Notes: generated from the sequence alone by a model not told the origin. DNA of 64,000 nucleotides from Macquaria australasica (GCA_005408345.1 SEMN01000001.1:5158110-5222109), one strand, 5' to 3'; counted from the stretch's first letter, positions 36,321 through 49,480 are shown. Numbers and translations: made by a program.

Positions 36321-39300
36321 TGTTGAGAAAAAAGAAACAATAATCTGCATCTTTTTCTGAAAGAGGTCTGTTTGAATGGCACAATCTTATCTACATTACT
36401 AAACCTTGTTAATATAAAACATGACTGATAGATTCAATCCCGCCAACACTTCGTGCCTTCAAGCAGGAAAAAGCACTCTGGGGAGAGTGTTGTGTGTGGC
36501 TCCAATTGCTCCAATCTTGTTATCTCTTCAGGCACAAGATGGAAAGACAGGTAGACAACCCCAACACTGACCACCACCTGCCGTCCACAGAGCAGACCCC
36601 CCTCCTCCACCCCCTCCAGCTCACCCTCAAAGCTGTGGTGAAAGGACTTTGCCCCTCTTCTCCTCTCGTCCTTCCTCCGCTCCTCATATCATGAGAATCC
36701 CCCCTCCATCTGTGAGCCTGAGGGAGAGGATACCTGCGACCAAAAGCCAGTAACATGGCAACTGAGTCAAAAGGCCTTCATGCCTGTTGCATGGCAGGGT
36801 GCTGGCATTTACTTCCCCCATCCGCTCCCCGTTTCATCCTCGAGGCCCCTAGCCTCACCCAGGAGCCTAAAAGAAATCCACTGTCCTTGCTTTCTCAGCT
36901 GCCTCGCTCTTTCCGAGTTAGGAAAACAATATTCCACAAAACAGAGAAAGAGAACTTCCTGTCTCTTTTGTCTGTTGTGCAGGCCAAAGGTGCTGTTTAT
37001 TGCACTCCACTGCGTGATTCCTGTTTCTACACACATGGACTCTTTTTGATGGAGAAAAAAGTAAACCACTAATTTGCTCTGTAATAACTTGCCAATCAGG
37101 GATTTGTCTCACTTTTAAAGACAAAAATAGGTGAAAATATATGTTCGGAAAGGCATGTAGTTTAGATTTAGGTCATGGGGGATGTTCCATTCTCTGTGTA
37201 TTTCCATTAGGCCTTATTTTCACAAACAGTCAAAGCAGAACGCATTGTGTCTAAGCCAGTCTTTGACCAGCTGCCTGTTGCTTCTCAGTATGTGGGCAAG
37301 ATTTCCTCCGAGGTTTTAAATGGGTCACATTCTGACTAAAGATGTAAGATGTTATGCTCACACAATTGGATAATCCTGACTATTTTGTTCATTATTGTGA
37401 CTTTGATTTTATCTCATTCTCAGGAAACAAAATTGGTGCATCGTGCTTTTGCACCTGAACGTCATGTACTGTATATGCCCACATTCTCAGAGCAGTGTTT
37501 CTCAAGTTAGCACCAAGTCAAAAGTCTTGTTTTTACTCCTAATGTCTTACTTTACTGTAATCTACATTTAAATTTCACAACAATGGAATATGCCATTTTT
37601 TAGTGCATTAGAGTGGCAAACATACAATGAATAAATGACCTAAAAATAATATTCAAGACATTAAAGCAAACATGTATTGAATCTCATTTGCTGTCATCAG
37701 GGGTTAAGTTGGGATGAAATAATCCATGAAGTCATTAGGTGGAGCTTATCCTCACTGTATCTACTGTCAACATTACATTTATTCAGTTTTTCTATAGTGG
37801 GAAAAACATTGCTTGCATGTTAGTCCCTAACATGAATGGCTACTTTTCTTAGCTATATTTTTCTCTCACTTAAAATGATTGACAGTCACCACGCTGTGCT
37901 GTTTTCAGCATGTGACATGACCGATGAGCGTGGACAAGCAGAAGATCGAGTGGAGCCGATCAGAAAGACATTGTCAATCACGCAGAGCTAAGCAAAAGCT
38001 TGGAATGAATGGCTCAATCTTAGCCTTTAAAAGGTTGTGTCATAACAACAATACAGTCGTATTTTATTGCTGAGATTCTGTAACAGTACGACTCGATATT
38101 GCACATTTTTTGAGTTTTGGTTAGTTTTTAATCAGATGTAAAATGTTTCATTTGGAAGCACTGTGTCCTCATTGCTTTGTGTGTATGTGGGGATCATTTC
38201 TCTGATTTTAAGAAAGTGATATATGGTAAATATGTCACTTAAAATAATGTTATTCATAACTGAGTATTTCTTAAGTGTAATTTTGAGATCTTAAACTAAC
38301 TACTAAACATTGTCTGTGAAAACGTAATACAAGGTCTGTTGACCACTTGTATGTAGACAATGATGTCCAGCTATACAGAGTTCAATTTATCGAGCTATCG
38401 GAGATCAGATTAAGTGAGACTGTCGACTACTAAGTGTGTCACTGAGGAGATTTTCTGAATAATAAAATAAATGGACTGAGTGTGTGTATTATAATGATTT
38501 TGTAAAGCTCATTAGGTCCTTATAATGCTATATCAAGCTGCATTTGACACAAAGACTACTGCTGCTACATAATGGTACAAACCCTTGCAATTACGTGGCT
38601 AAATCAGCCCCTCTTCCGACATAACAAAGCCCAATTTAATGAAGAGATTTAAAACCAAATTACCTTAAAATGAAAGATAATCATGATGATTCACTTTAAG
38701 AAACCAAAGCGATATTGTTACATTACAGACTTCAAAAAGTCAGTACCAACAGTTTTACACATATCATCTATGCAGTTTTATTTTTTTTTTTTTAAATTGT
38801 ATTTCCCACTGCATTGTGTGAGTTTACAACACATCAATATCACTGAACTGCATGATCATCAAGTATGGAAATACAAGAGTGTAATATATGATTATCTGTG
38901 TTTAATTAGTGCAACACAGGATGGCAAGAATGCAAATCAAAGACAACAACATCTTGATGCCATTAAAGAGAAACTTGAGCTGCACTAAAATCATGCATCA
39001 ATTCTGAATTTACATATTCAATGTAATCAGTGATGGTGGTGACACATCAAAGCCTTAGTGTTAACAAACCTGTTGCAGTAATGCAGTATTGTGATATACA
39101 GTAATCCAATGTATACTTATGTCTCACACTGATGATTTATACTTTTCCTGCTTTGCACCAGACATACTGGGGATTCCACCTGTGCACACTGTAACACAGT
39201 ATCTTCAGAGAAGGGGAGGCGTTGTGCTTATAATCTTGCTTAGGGAGGTGTTAACCTCACCATCTTGTAGAGTTCTCAGTGACAGAGGGAGAAGGACTTA

Positions 39301-40046
39301 CCCAGAGTGAAGGAGCCAGTGGCAAGCTCATCGATCAAAGACTGGAAAATGTCAGACGCCAAGTACAAGGCAGAGTTTTTATGCAAGCCTCACGTCTGCT
39401 AAAGCTACACCTCACAGGCAATTACTATGAATACGAATGCTCTTCGTCACTTGTACAATTAAAAAACAGGTAGAGAGCAAGTCCAGCTAAACAATCAGTC
39501 TATAAGAGTATTGGTTACAGACATGTGCCACCTATTTTAAAGACATTTTTAATTATCATGATGCCTTCAAAAATGACTTCACTTGACATTTTAATATTGG
39601 CTGATCTTGAGGTTCAAGCTAAATAATAATTTTGTTGGTTGTTTTTTTATTTTTCCACAATTTCTTCATAATGGCAACTTTGTTTTTCTCCCCTTGCTGA
39701 ACTACTTCAGGGCAAGCTGATCTGTTGTTATGTTGTGAGGAGTATTAGGTGTATATTAGCTTATGGATGAGCTGGCAACCTCTTAGTAAATAAGGCAAAG
39801 AATGGAATCAGGTATTAGTGCCACCAGGAATCTCTAAGCTAGCATCGTAAATATCAGCAAAAATGTAATGAATGGGCAAATTATCCAAAAGAGTTTGGAA
39901 TATTGCCCAATCCTCGCTATATTTCCATAGAATATTGCTACAGTACTGCTTGCAATTAGTTTTTCTTTGTTTTCTGCCTAAAATACTCAAACCAATTCGG
40001 AATCAATGAGCAGAGATCAAACAAAATGAGTCAACAACCTCTCATT
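36321..40046. other. Intronic sequence, no gene seen
   Basis: A C-rich patch at 36540-36900 gives overlapping frames on both strands without domains. 37900-38000 is motif-rich (GACCGATGAGCG, GAGCCGATCAG). A poly-T run lies at 38779-38793. Nothing coding recognised. Confidence 0.55.
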
Positions 40047-40088
40047 GGTTAATCGATAATGAAAAAAATCATTAGTTGCAGCCCTAAT
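40047..40088 (+). mobile_element. Non-autonomous repeat (GTTGCAGCCCT end), fragment
   Basis: Only the right-hand 40 bases survive: TTAATCGATAATGAAAAAAA then ATTAGTTGCAGCCCTAA, matching the ends of the copies at 5745 and 60970. Confidence 0.7.
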
Positions 40089-40222
40089 GTGGATTCCTCA
40101 CAACAAACTCCACCAAACAAAGGCAAATTTAAAATATTATTGCAAAATTATTGCAAAAAGCACCCATTTCTGGCTGAAGTAATGACCAAAAAAACGCCTG
40201 TCAAACAAACTTTGATAATATG

Positions 40223-40405
40223 CGAGGGGAAAAAAAGGGACTGGAGAACACTGATAGATTTGCAGCCAGTCAAAAAAACTCAGAGCTTTTTTTTGTTTTG
40301 TTTTTTACTCTGATGAAGACACGGTGTCGAAACGTTAAGCCTGTTTGCACAATTAAAGGCTGCAAATCAATCAGTGTCCTCCAGTTCCTTTTTTGTCTGT
40401 CCTCG
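40223..40405. repeat. Inverted repeat enclosing a hammerhead-like motif
   Basis: Left arm 40223-40267 (CGAGGGGAAA to GATTTGCAGCC) and right arm 40358-40405 (GGCTGCAAATC to GTCCTCG) are reverse complements with few mismatches, including CTGGAGAACACTGAT against ATCAGTGTCCTCCAG. The 90-base spacer holds a T-rich run and the CTGATGA...GAAAC motif. The spacer and right side resemble the ends of fish retroelements carrying CGAAACGTT. This may be two head-to-head fragments of the same element. Confidence 0.7.
40310..40333 (+). ncRNA. Hammerhead-ribozyme-like core (candidate)
   Basis: CTGATGA (40310-40316) is followed by A, then GACA-CGG-TGTC as a short hairpin, then GAAAC (40329-40333). Hammerhead ribozymes have CUGANGA, helix II and GAAA in this order, and they are known in Penelope-like retroelements of eukaryotes. 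What is missing is a convincing helix III and a cleavage triplet (NUH) closing the fold, and there is one extra A before helix II. So the core is seen; activity is not implied. Confidence 0.35.
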
Positions 40406-40620
40406 TACTGAGAAGCACCTGATTCATCTGCTGGAAGATGCGCAGGGAACCCTGTTTCAACTAAACATTGATAATATGTTTGGGGTAAGCATGGCACATC
40501 ACTGGACAGCAACCACCTATATAAGCAGCATGTCTTTAGCACTGCGACTCCGTCCAATCAAACAGCTGAAGAGGGGCCGAAAATTAGCCGAACTGTGAAA
40601 ATTACAATGAAAAGCTTTTT
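40406..40620 (+). repeat. Probable retroelement-derived sequence between the two hammerhead-like cores
   Basis: CACCTATATAAGCAGCATG followed by a GCACTGCGACTCC stretch and a CTGAAGA/CCGAAA motif recalls the ends of repeats common in fish (ACCT-TATAAG ... CTGATGAAG ... CGAAACGTT). The 74-codon frame over this stretch shows no recognisable domain. Confidence 0.4.
40566..40583 (+). ncRNA. Second, weaker hammerhead-like core
   Basis: CTGAAGA-GGGGCC-GAAAA sits 256 bases after the first core in the same orientation, preceded by CACTGCGACTCCGTCCAATC. CUGANGA and GAAA are present but helix II is only a GG/CC pair. It could be a decayed tandem repeat of the retroelement end, or coincidence. Confidence 0.25.
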
Positions 40621-42833
40621 TTATATATACTAATGATAGAGATTTGAACCCATGAAACAAAAGTTGTGAGGTTTAAAAATATGATTCAGCCATAGATGTA
40701 TTAGACTGCTGATAATAAGCAAAATCACATTGTTATAAGCAAAGGTGGCTAATGTGCTTTGAAATATCTGCCTGGCCTTACCTTCTCAGGGACTGACACT
40801 GTTTACCTAAAGGCACCTGAAATGTTCCAGAATCCAGCAAATAATTGCACTGTGAATCCAAATGGCAAACTAATTACTATCTCCACTTCTGGAAAATGTA
40901 CAGTACAATGTAGCTATGGGCCACTGCAAGATGCCACTTTACTCCACAGGGAGGAAATATTCCACCCATCATTATCAACATAAACAACAGGCAAAGACAG
41001 GCTATAGAGGAGAGGATAAAGGAGAAGTATTACTGGCAACAGGCAGATAAGAAAGTCATAAAAGCAGCGAGAAAAGACAGAGGAACATGAAAATGAGGGA
41101 CAGAGGAGCCAGTCTTCTGTTTAAGCCATTACCTTGCTTCCTGAAACACTACAGTGAGGAATGTGTGTATTGTTCAGTGAATCGATCCATCAGTATACTG
41201 TATAGAACAAGGCGGAGAAACTGCACTCTAATTACAAACTATTTTGGTGCAAACATGAGCTTTACAAAATACACTAATATATCTACAGGAAGGCACATTT
41301 TGCCACTTTGCAAGCACGGTGCTCTTCACAGCATACACCACGTGTAATAAGCAATAGTAATAAGTATAAATTGAGCATGAGAGTAAAAACAATTTAGGGA
41401 GTTTTCAAGACATTTAAGACACTGTCACACAACAGTGGGACATATTGCCATAAGTAGTTCAGCTCCACTGTTTAATACTTTCATCCCTATTAAATATGCA
41501 GTATAAGAGCTGATTAAAGATCAGAAGGCTAATATAAAGTCTCATATATGGATTTCCATTCACTTGAACTTCTGGTAACAACACAAGCATCTACAGTGCT
41601 CATAACTTGCTATATGCATGGGCTGAACCACTTTCATTCGCCAACCCCGTTTGTTTCAACCTTAACAAATAAAATCAAACAAATATGTGCAGTTGGCCAG
41701 ATCTTGTGTAGCCTGTCCTGTCCCCTCTCTTGCGCCTCTCCTCCGCAAAGAAATATCATTTCACAGATTTTTTTAACATGCTGACATATATTATTGATAA
41801 GTCGGACTTGTAACTTTGGTTGTGTGGCACGCTCCATCCTCTCCTGTGATATCTTTTAATAACGCGTGTGCATCCCTGTTCCTTTAGCTCATGTGCAGCT
41901 CAGATCCTGAACCATCTAGAGAGCTCAAATGTTCTCTTACTTTGTGAATAAATAAATGAATACATGTCTTACAGTGTAATGGTGCTTTAAAGACCACAGA
42001 GCTTTTTTTTTTTATGCGTCCACATCTATGTCCAGGTGCTTTATTGCTTTTTTTTTTTTGCTAATGTGTTAGCCTGTGGCTAACGCAGCTCTAAACTGAA
42101 GTGAGATGAGCCCAGCTTGTAAGGTGCGGCTGAAACCACTCCAGGGTGGACACACATAATTTCTGTCTTCAACAGTGGGTTACCATATTGTAATCAAACA
42201 ATGTTAGGTCTGACAAAAAATTTGGGTAATAGGGGGAGTGTAATGAAGGCCACACTCAATGACAGCACGTTTGCAGCTGTAATTTAAATGGCAAAGATAT
42301 TCTATTAGAACCTCAACAAGCCCCTAATTTTATGAGGCACAGCCCCACTATGCTGAATGATGTAATTTGAATGTGCTGTCAGTTTAAATGTGGCCTTCTG
42401 GGACAAGATCATGGTCACTGACATTTAATTGGAGGACAGAAAAAGTAATGGCAGCAACAGAGAGACAAAAGAGAGAGGGGAATTTCTGTGACGATCTCAC
42501 GTTTTTCAAAGAGATAAATAAAAGATGATAAACATGGATTACAGAGGCCATTTTGTCTGTGGTCTCCTCTCTTTCTAGTCCTGGTGTCGCTGAGAAATAT
42601 GTCTCTAAATTTAGCATCAGATTTATCAAGCCGAGGCAATCCAGGGAAGAGAGGGACTTGGGAATAGAGAGAGCAAAAGAAAGAGACAAGGTTGAAAGGT
42701 ATCTAAAAGACAGGTGCAGCAGACAAAAAGATTGAGGGTAGTGAAGGGGGGAGGGAGGGGGGCATTGTCTGTGAGATCCTGTCCATCACTTGCCACTTTT
42801 AGAATGAAAATACATCTCCACTAATATCCGCCC

Positions 42834-42868
42834 CACACACACACACACACGCGCACACGCACACACAC
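42834..42868. repeat. Interrupted (CA)n tract
   Basis: CA repeats with GCGC interruptions. Confidence 0.93.
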
Positions 42869-43015
42869 CAGAGAGACACATGAGGAGAAAGAGATGTGAA
42901 TTTCAATTAAGCAGGTAAGGAAATTAAACTAGTGTTACAGTTAAAGTCAACCAAGCAGATAAAGACTCCAATACTGCAAAAAGGGTGGATAGATGAGACA
43001 GATGGACAAACTCAT

Positions 43016-43055
43016 TCACACACACAGAGACAGAGAGAGAGAGAGAGAGAGAGAC
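43016..43055. repeat. (CA)n/(GA)n compound microsatellite
   Basis: Short CA run passing into about 13 GA units. Confidence 0.93.
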
Positions 43056-43135
43056 AAACACAAATATGCTCCACCCAACAGAAAGCCAGACAGACAAAAA
43101 TGAAGGTCAAAAGAGGTCAGGTGTAAAACCCCTCT

Positions 43136-43179
43136 AAATTGTTGTTGCTAAACAACAACAAAATTGTTGTTGCTAAATT
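43136..43179. repeat. Short direct repeat with internal hairpin
   Basis: AAATTGTTGTTGCTAAA occurs twice (from 43137 and from about 43161), separated by CAACAAC, which can pair with GTTGTTG of the first copy. Confidence 0.8.
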
Positions 43180-44013
43180 TCTAAAAGTCCACTTTCTGTC
43201 TACTAACTGGCCCCTCTATGGAGTGAAATGGGGGCCTCATTAAGTGGGGCCACATATAATTACTAATAATGTTAATGAATTCTTTGCCACTATTTACTTT
43301 TAATGCATTCATGCAAGTGTTTGCTGTTTTTAAATCACCAGTGGAGATCCTGTCTACTTTATGCAAATGAAGTGTTTCAGACAACGTGATCTCTGTATTC
43401 TTACGAACAAACTTATAGACTAGCCAACTCAGTTTAAAAATGATTCAGAATTTAGCCACAGTATTACTTCTTTGTTGGTTGAATTATCTCCAGAGATATA
43501 CCGTTTTTCAGTGGACTGTTAAGGTCAAAAGAGAGAAAATGTTTTTTGAAATTGTAATTTGAAATCAGGGCTAACACGATTTAGTTTACGGACTACCTAC
43601 TGTCATTCAAATGCTAACTACAGGTCAACTTTTAGTAGCAGAGAACTGCATCAAATATAAAGTGTTTTTACTGCTCTGGCTAGCCTCCCTTGCCTGCTCT
43701 TCATTGCCGTCTTCCATTTGCAATGAATGGGATTTTGTCATTCACCACTCTGTTTTACTGGTGGGAGTAAATTCAGCCTCTCTCCTCTCCTTCTCCACTG
43801 TTCTCTCCTCTCCTCTGGCGCCAAATGATCTCACTGAAATTGTCCTTGGTTGGATGCAAGATTAACATGGGATGCAAATCCTCAAAAGAGCAAAGCACTC
43901 CACAGTAGCACGGTATACACCTGACTGCCAGGTCTCACACGAGGACTTTCTGTGGAGTTCACCCAGTAAAAGCTCTGCCACATCGTGTCAGCATAAATCA
44001 CTCAATGTCACAA

Positions 44014-44072
44014 CAATAGTTATAGCTTAATGTTTCAAAAGTTTCAATAGTTACAGCTTAATGTTTCAAGAG
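44014..44072. repeat. 31-bp tandem duplication
   Basis: CAATAGTTATAGCTTAATG... (44014-44044) is repeated as CAATAGTTACAGCTTAATG... (44045-44072) with one T/C change in the shared part, each ending GTTTCAA. Confidence 0.9.
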
Positions 44073-46479
44073 CAGCCAAGTTCTTTGGCTGACGATGACT
44101 GAACGTGGTGCATGCTGGCACGCGTGTTCATACAAATCCAATATTCATCCAGTGGATAAAGTCCAAATGAATACTAAACACCCCGTCAATTGAGATTCAT
44201 CTGAGCCTGGTGTTTATTCATTTACCAATATACATCTGCTCAATATTACATGGGATATTAACTAGTTCCATATGAAGGATTTATCTGAGTGGAGAGTCAT
44301 CATGCACCTGGATTCCCTAATGACGTATGTAAGGGCTTCCCCTCTTAGTCAATTAGTCAACTAAGTGGTTGTTACAGCCTCATTCCACTAAGGTATTTTT
44401 GTTCACTTATTCTTTTTAAATATATTTTTCTATGTTGTGTAAGCACTTCTCTCTGGGGTCAAAAGGCACTGAGCATACTCATGTCACAGATTATTTAATT
44501 TCATGTAATCAATCAAAAACATTACTACAACAGACAATTACCAATTGAGTCTCACCATATTTTGTACAGTGCATATATGGATTAATATGTTGTAAATGCC
44601 TGTATTCATTTGACAAAAGTTAATGAGGAAAGAAGGTGAAAATAATTTGGAGCAATATAAATGCAAAGCGAACAGAAGGTCAAAGTTGGACTAATTAAAA
44701 GTGCTATAAAGTTGTCTAGTGCTATAAAATTGTAGCTATCAATTAGAAATCACAAAATGGTCTTAGGCGGTAGCAGCAAGGAAATGAATCTGTCAACACT
44801 TTTCATTATTGTATGATAACACGGGAGAAAATTAAGTCACAAAATAACTGTTACAAGCTGGACTTGACCTGCTTATGCATTACCTCAGTTTGATTATTTC
44901 TCCACTACTATGCAGAGGCAACACAGAGGAAGGAGGCTGTATGTCCTCCGTGGGGTTGTTTTTGCATTTTCCAACAGAGTGTCACAAGGGGTCTTCTTTT
45001 AATGAATCGAGGTGAAAGCACAGGCAGTGGTGTAAATTCATAGCAATACCACATGTGCCATGTGCGAGAACACATATTTGGTAATTTTGCGACTGAAGAT
45101 GTTGCCGCAGCAGTGGCACACCTGCGGTGCAGTCGCAAAAAAAAGAGGTTGGATTAGAAGGAATAAATTACCAGTATATGTGGTAGGGGCCAGTGTCAAC
45201 CACAGTCGATAAAATTAGGTCCTCTTATTCCCTCTAAAAGCAACGAGCTCCGCACCATGTGGCAAAGACAGTTTCACCACAAATGAAAGTCCAAGCTGGC
45301 TGCCCTGTAAAATCTTCTGAACAGAGGAAAACTGTTGATGCCCATAAGGTGCAGAGTTGTAAGTGGCAAGACATCGAAAATGTGCTGCCAAGACGTATGA
45401 TACCCAATTTAAAGTTGAAGTAGTTTTACTGGAAATATTGAAATCTCACAATTGGCACAATAAATCAAATCTGTGAACAGCCAAGCTTGACACTGACATT
45501 AACTCCGACAATGGATAATGTGCAGTAATTACTTCAGTTATGTGTTGGTTTCAGTTAAATAGAGAGCAGTTAAGTCCCATCTTAGTAAACATATCCTTTT
45601 GTTAAAGAAATAGTGGTTAGTATTTAAGATCAGTGGAGTGGGTGGTGTAGTCATACTGAAAGAAACTGAATTGTATGACAAAGTCACTGACTCAAAAAGA
45701 ATCAAACCTGTGTCAACAATTGATGTAAGTGTGGAGGCTATGGGTTATTATGTTGTTGTTTGTTACTCGGTGCAGATAATTAGTACCGTCATGCATTTAG
45801 TGCAAATAGTATCTAGCCAATGGTTTACTTCTATTGTTAGGAAAAATGTATAAAGACATGTTGTCCGTCTATAATAACCACTGTTATTACATTAATTAAA
45901 CATCAATTACATGCCTGTTGTGCACTTACTCCTGTTGATTTTGCCACCGCAGCACAACGTAGCTCTATGCTGTTTAATTTTTAACACAAAACAGCCACAG
46001 AAAATGAAATGCTTTTGTTACAAGGTCCATTTTGTTATTTGCAGCCAAAGCACTCAAATATAACAAGTCGTATTCGTGACTTCTAAGCTTGGAGCCACAG
46101 GAGTATACTGTATGAGGTGCACTTGGAAACAACATCACTCTGGAGACAGTTTCATTAAGCATGAAAATCAGTAATTTTGACTATTACATCTGGCTGTAAA
46201 ATTGAGTATTTGAAAATTGTTCATCCACATACAATAACACCTATAATTTAGTTACAAGTCAAAATGGTTCAGATAATCATACATAAAATGATCGTTTCTC
46301 ATAATGTCTCCCTCCTCTCCTTCATTTTTTGTGTTTGTTGTGATCATCATTCTCTCAGTCTGGGCAGGCATGGTGTAGATTTGGTGCATCATTTTGTGTA
46401 AACTCATTGCTTAATGACTCTATTTATTTATACACACTCGCATGCGTACATATTCACATTTCTCTACATACAAACACCG

Positions 46480-46780
46480 TATCCATTCATGTGACATATC
46501 AGTCTTTTAGCAATGATATACGCATTTTTCCCCACTGCCGCCAGATTTTGTTTACATGTGAATTATTTTCGGAGTTGAATTAAATGCAAAATCTAATCTT
46601 GAGGACATGCACATAAACAGACAAATACAAATTATGGGAGAGCCCACATGCAAACACAACACAAATTCATCCAGATGATAAAATATGATGTGGCTGACAT
46701 TGCCTCCAATGAAAAATTATTGGCATGAGCCAACATGTCAGCAGTATAATCATGAATGATGTGCGGAAGAGAAAGGTCAC
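46480..46780. promoter_or_regulatory. Candidate conserved non-coding element
   Basis: Contains a forkhead-type TGTTTAC (46549-46555), GAATTAAATGCAAAATCTAAT, TGATGTGGCTGACATTGCC and ATTATTGGCATGAGCC in repeat-free sequence. No open frame or splice structure. Inference from motif density only. Confidence 0.35.
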
Positions 46781-47328
46781 AGCTGAGGACCGAGGCATTA
46801 TGTAGAGGAACAGCTAAGCTCTTTAGCGCCCTGACTTAGGTGTAATTCAGTATTGAAGACCCGGTGTCTTACACATTCATACCGTATATTTTTTGATCAT
46901 ACAACGTGGCACATTGCAACAGAAGCAACATGTCATCATATAAAAATAAACACGTGACTCAGAGCTGATAAAACAAAAAGCCACAGATTTTATTCCATCT
47001 CCATTTAGGTTGAAAAATTGTACATTATTATGGAAGCGAATGACAGATCACCCTGCACGTGACTGCAGAGAAAAAGCAGGTGAGGGTCTTCACCATAAAT
47101 GTGGAGCAGCGTGCCTGACTGTTAGTACTCCTGCACATCCATCTTTGCCATGCTTTGTTTGTTATAGCTCAGCCCTCAGATTTTATCTAGTTCTCCCTCT
47201 TATCAACAATACCATGCAGATTTTCTGCCACTGGGGCTGTTTGGGAGCTATTAAGCAGTGCCTGGGCCAAAGCACATGCATAACAGTTGCCTTTCAGTGG
47301 CTCTCGCGTCAGGCAGAATTCACAGCAA

Positions 47329-47374
47329 TACAGTATGAGGATATCCATTCCTATCCTCATACTCTCATACTGTA
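47329..47374. repeat. Hairpin with duplicated right arm
   Basis: TACAGTATGAGGATA is complemented by TATCCTCATACT and, once more, by CTCATACTGTA directly after it, so two alternative pairings exist. Confidence 0.75.
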
Positions 47375-49084
47375 TTTCTGAATGGTGAGCCTATGAGTCT
47401 TATCATAAGCAATTTGGCCTCCTGCATTAGAACCACTACTTCAGAACTTTGCATCTGTTACATCGTTTTATGTTAATACTCTTGAGAACACTTGTATCCT
47501 GTCGACCTTTTTATCTTTTATCAGGACTCATCTGTTGACGTCAAACAAATAGCAGATCATTTTGGCATGTTTTAATTAAACAACAAAGAATCCCTGTTCT
47601 CAATGCTTTTCAGCTAATAATAATATTTATAAATCAGAGTGACAACAGATATACACCAGAGTCACCTTCTAGTTAAGATATTTTGGGGTGTAACACAAAG
47701 AAAACACATCGCACAGCTGCTGAGAGTGACAAGGAAAATAATAGCACAAGTTCCGAAATGTGTAATTACAGCATAGAATATATTTCCGTTTGCTGCTTGT
47801 TATTTCTGGTCTATCCAAGTCATGTTAGGTTATTATTAGAGTCTTGCTCTATTGACTGTGACTGAGAGCAGTGACTAACCCAAACGTTGGACTGGTTTTG
47901 GTAATGGCAAACTATGACCATAGGCCTTTAAAAGTGACACCGCCACATTAAGTACAACAAAGTAGTCATATGATCCAAGCACTGAGCAAATGGATCTTTT
48001 TTTCAATTAATTAAAAGGATGTAATGTTGCAACTACTTCCGAGCCCCAGTATGGATACAGTGACATGTTGAGGCAACAAAAGCTATTGGCCATCACTATT
48101 AATCACACTACCAACAACAGCACAACTCATAACCTGACAGGCTTGTTTTACTGAAGGAATATCGCTCTTAATCTGAGAGGCTGGTGCCCCAGAAAAAAAA
48201 GAGAAAAAAAGAAAAGACAAAACAGGGTAGCAGCACATAAAAACTACAGAGCATGAACTGTCACACAACGTCAAAGTGAGAAAGAGCAATCTAGCCTGTG
48301 AGATTCCAATATCTTACTCTACAATGACAACTGGATCCAATCATGGCAGAACACTTCAGTGAGCCGGTCAGACAATCCTCCTATCAGACAGACACGTCCA
48401 ACACAAAGGGATCAGACTTTAGCTTTACTTTTACAATCACAAATATACTAGATATACTGTATGTTTAAAACCTCACTCTTGGAGCTGATGGAGTAAAAGA
48501 AACTTACTAAACAGGCAGATTTACAAAATAAAACCAATTTAACCAAATGGGCATCTGTTACTCTTTTGAGTAACAGTAACTATTTATGGTTTTCCAAGTG
48601 AACGTAATAGATTTTATTTTTATAATTATGGTCAATTGCATTTCATTTCAGTTTAATATCTATCTAATTTGTAATATGTGAACACTTTACATTACAAAAC
48701 AGATATAACATTGTATGTAATCTGCATGAAAATGACCATAATCATGTTATGGTCAATACATAAACAATGGATTTTATTCACAAAAGATACAAATTGTACT
48801 TTGAAATATATATTGTATGATTCCCCTATGTTTTTTCTGTAAGAGATGCTGGTACTGTATATATAGCTGTATGTCTGTTGGTAATAATTGCACACATCTT
48901 GACACACCTGAGCCTCTCTTGCTACGGACGGCATATTTCATTCTCTGTTGTACAAATCCCAGACTGCGTGTTTGAAAGCAGAAACACAGGGGTGAAGGCG
49001 GCAAGAAGTAATGAGAATTCAAAACTGGACAGCAAGGTGATGTTTCTGAAAACACAATGGAACTCATCATCCTGATTAAGCCGG

Positions 49085-49480
49085 ACGTCCCTTTTTAATT
49101 ATTTCCAATATTTAATTCAAACGCAATCTCAAAAAGGTCACTGTTAAAAAATTAGAAATGCATTCCTCATCGGCCTCTCCAGCTGCCAAAGCCACTCCCT
49201 GAAGTGATGACTTTCAAAGTTAAGTGCCTCTCCGCTTCATTCGCAATCTTAGCTTTTCACATTGGATGGGCGGAGACTAAAGAAGATTGAAAAAAGATGT
49301 TCATATCATGAGAAAGCTGAACACGAGCGGCTAATCCACCTGTCACATGATCGCAGCGCTCTAATACAGAACACTGCTGTAGCTGCGGAGGGCCCAAGGT
49401 CAGTGTCACTATTGGTTTGTGCTGACCAAAGCCACTTAGATTGTCAGTGACATTGTTCTGATGAGAGAAAACACTACCAC
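49085..49480. promoter_or_regulatory. Candidate conserved non-coding element
   Basis: About 400 bases of balanced, repeat-free composition flanked by AT-rich sequence and poly-T. Includes TTTTTAATTATTTCC, CCAGCTGCC, GACTTTCAAAGTTAAG, CCACCTGTCACATGATCGC and GTTTGTGCTGACC. The 83- and 62-codon frames on opposite strands lack any recognisable domain. Confidence 0.4.

Noticed and set aside
36494..37124. Dense overlapping frames in a C-rich patch, considered as possible exons
   Set aside because: Frames occur on both strands without consistent splice sites or known protein similarity.
40759..40983. 74-codon frame preceded by a CCTTACCTTCTCAG acceptor-like word
   Set aside because: Wrong strand for the Musashi gene, no donor at its end and no recognised domain.
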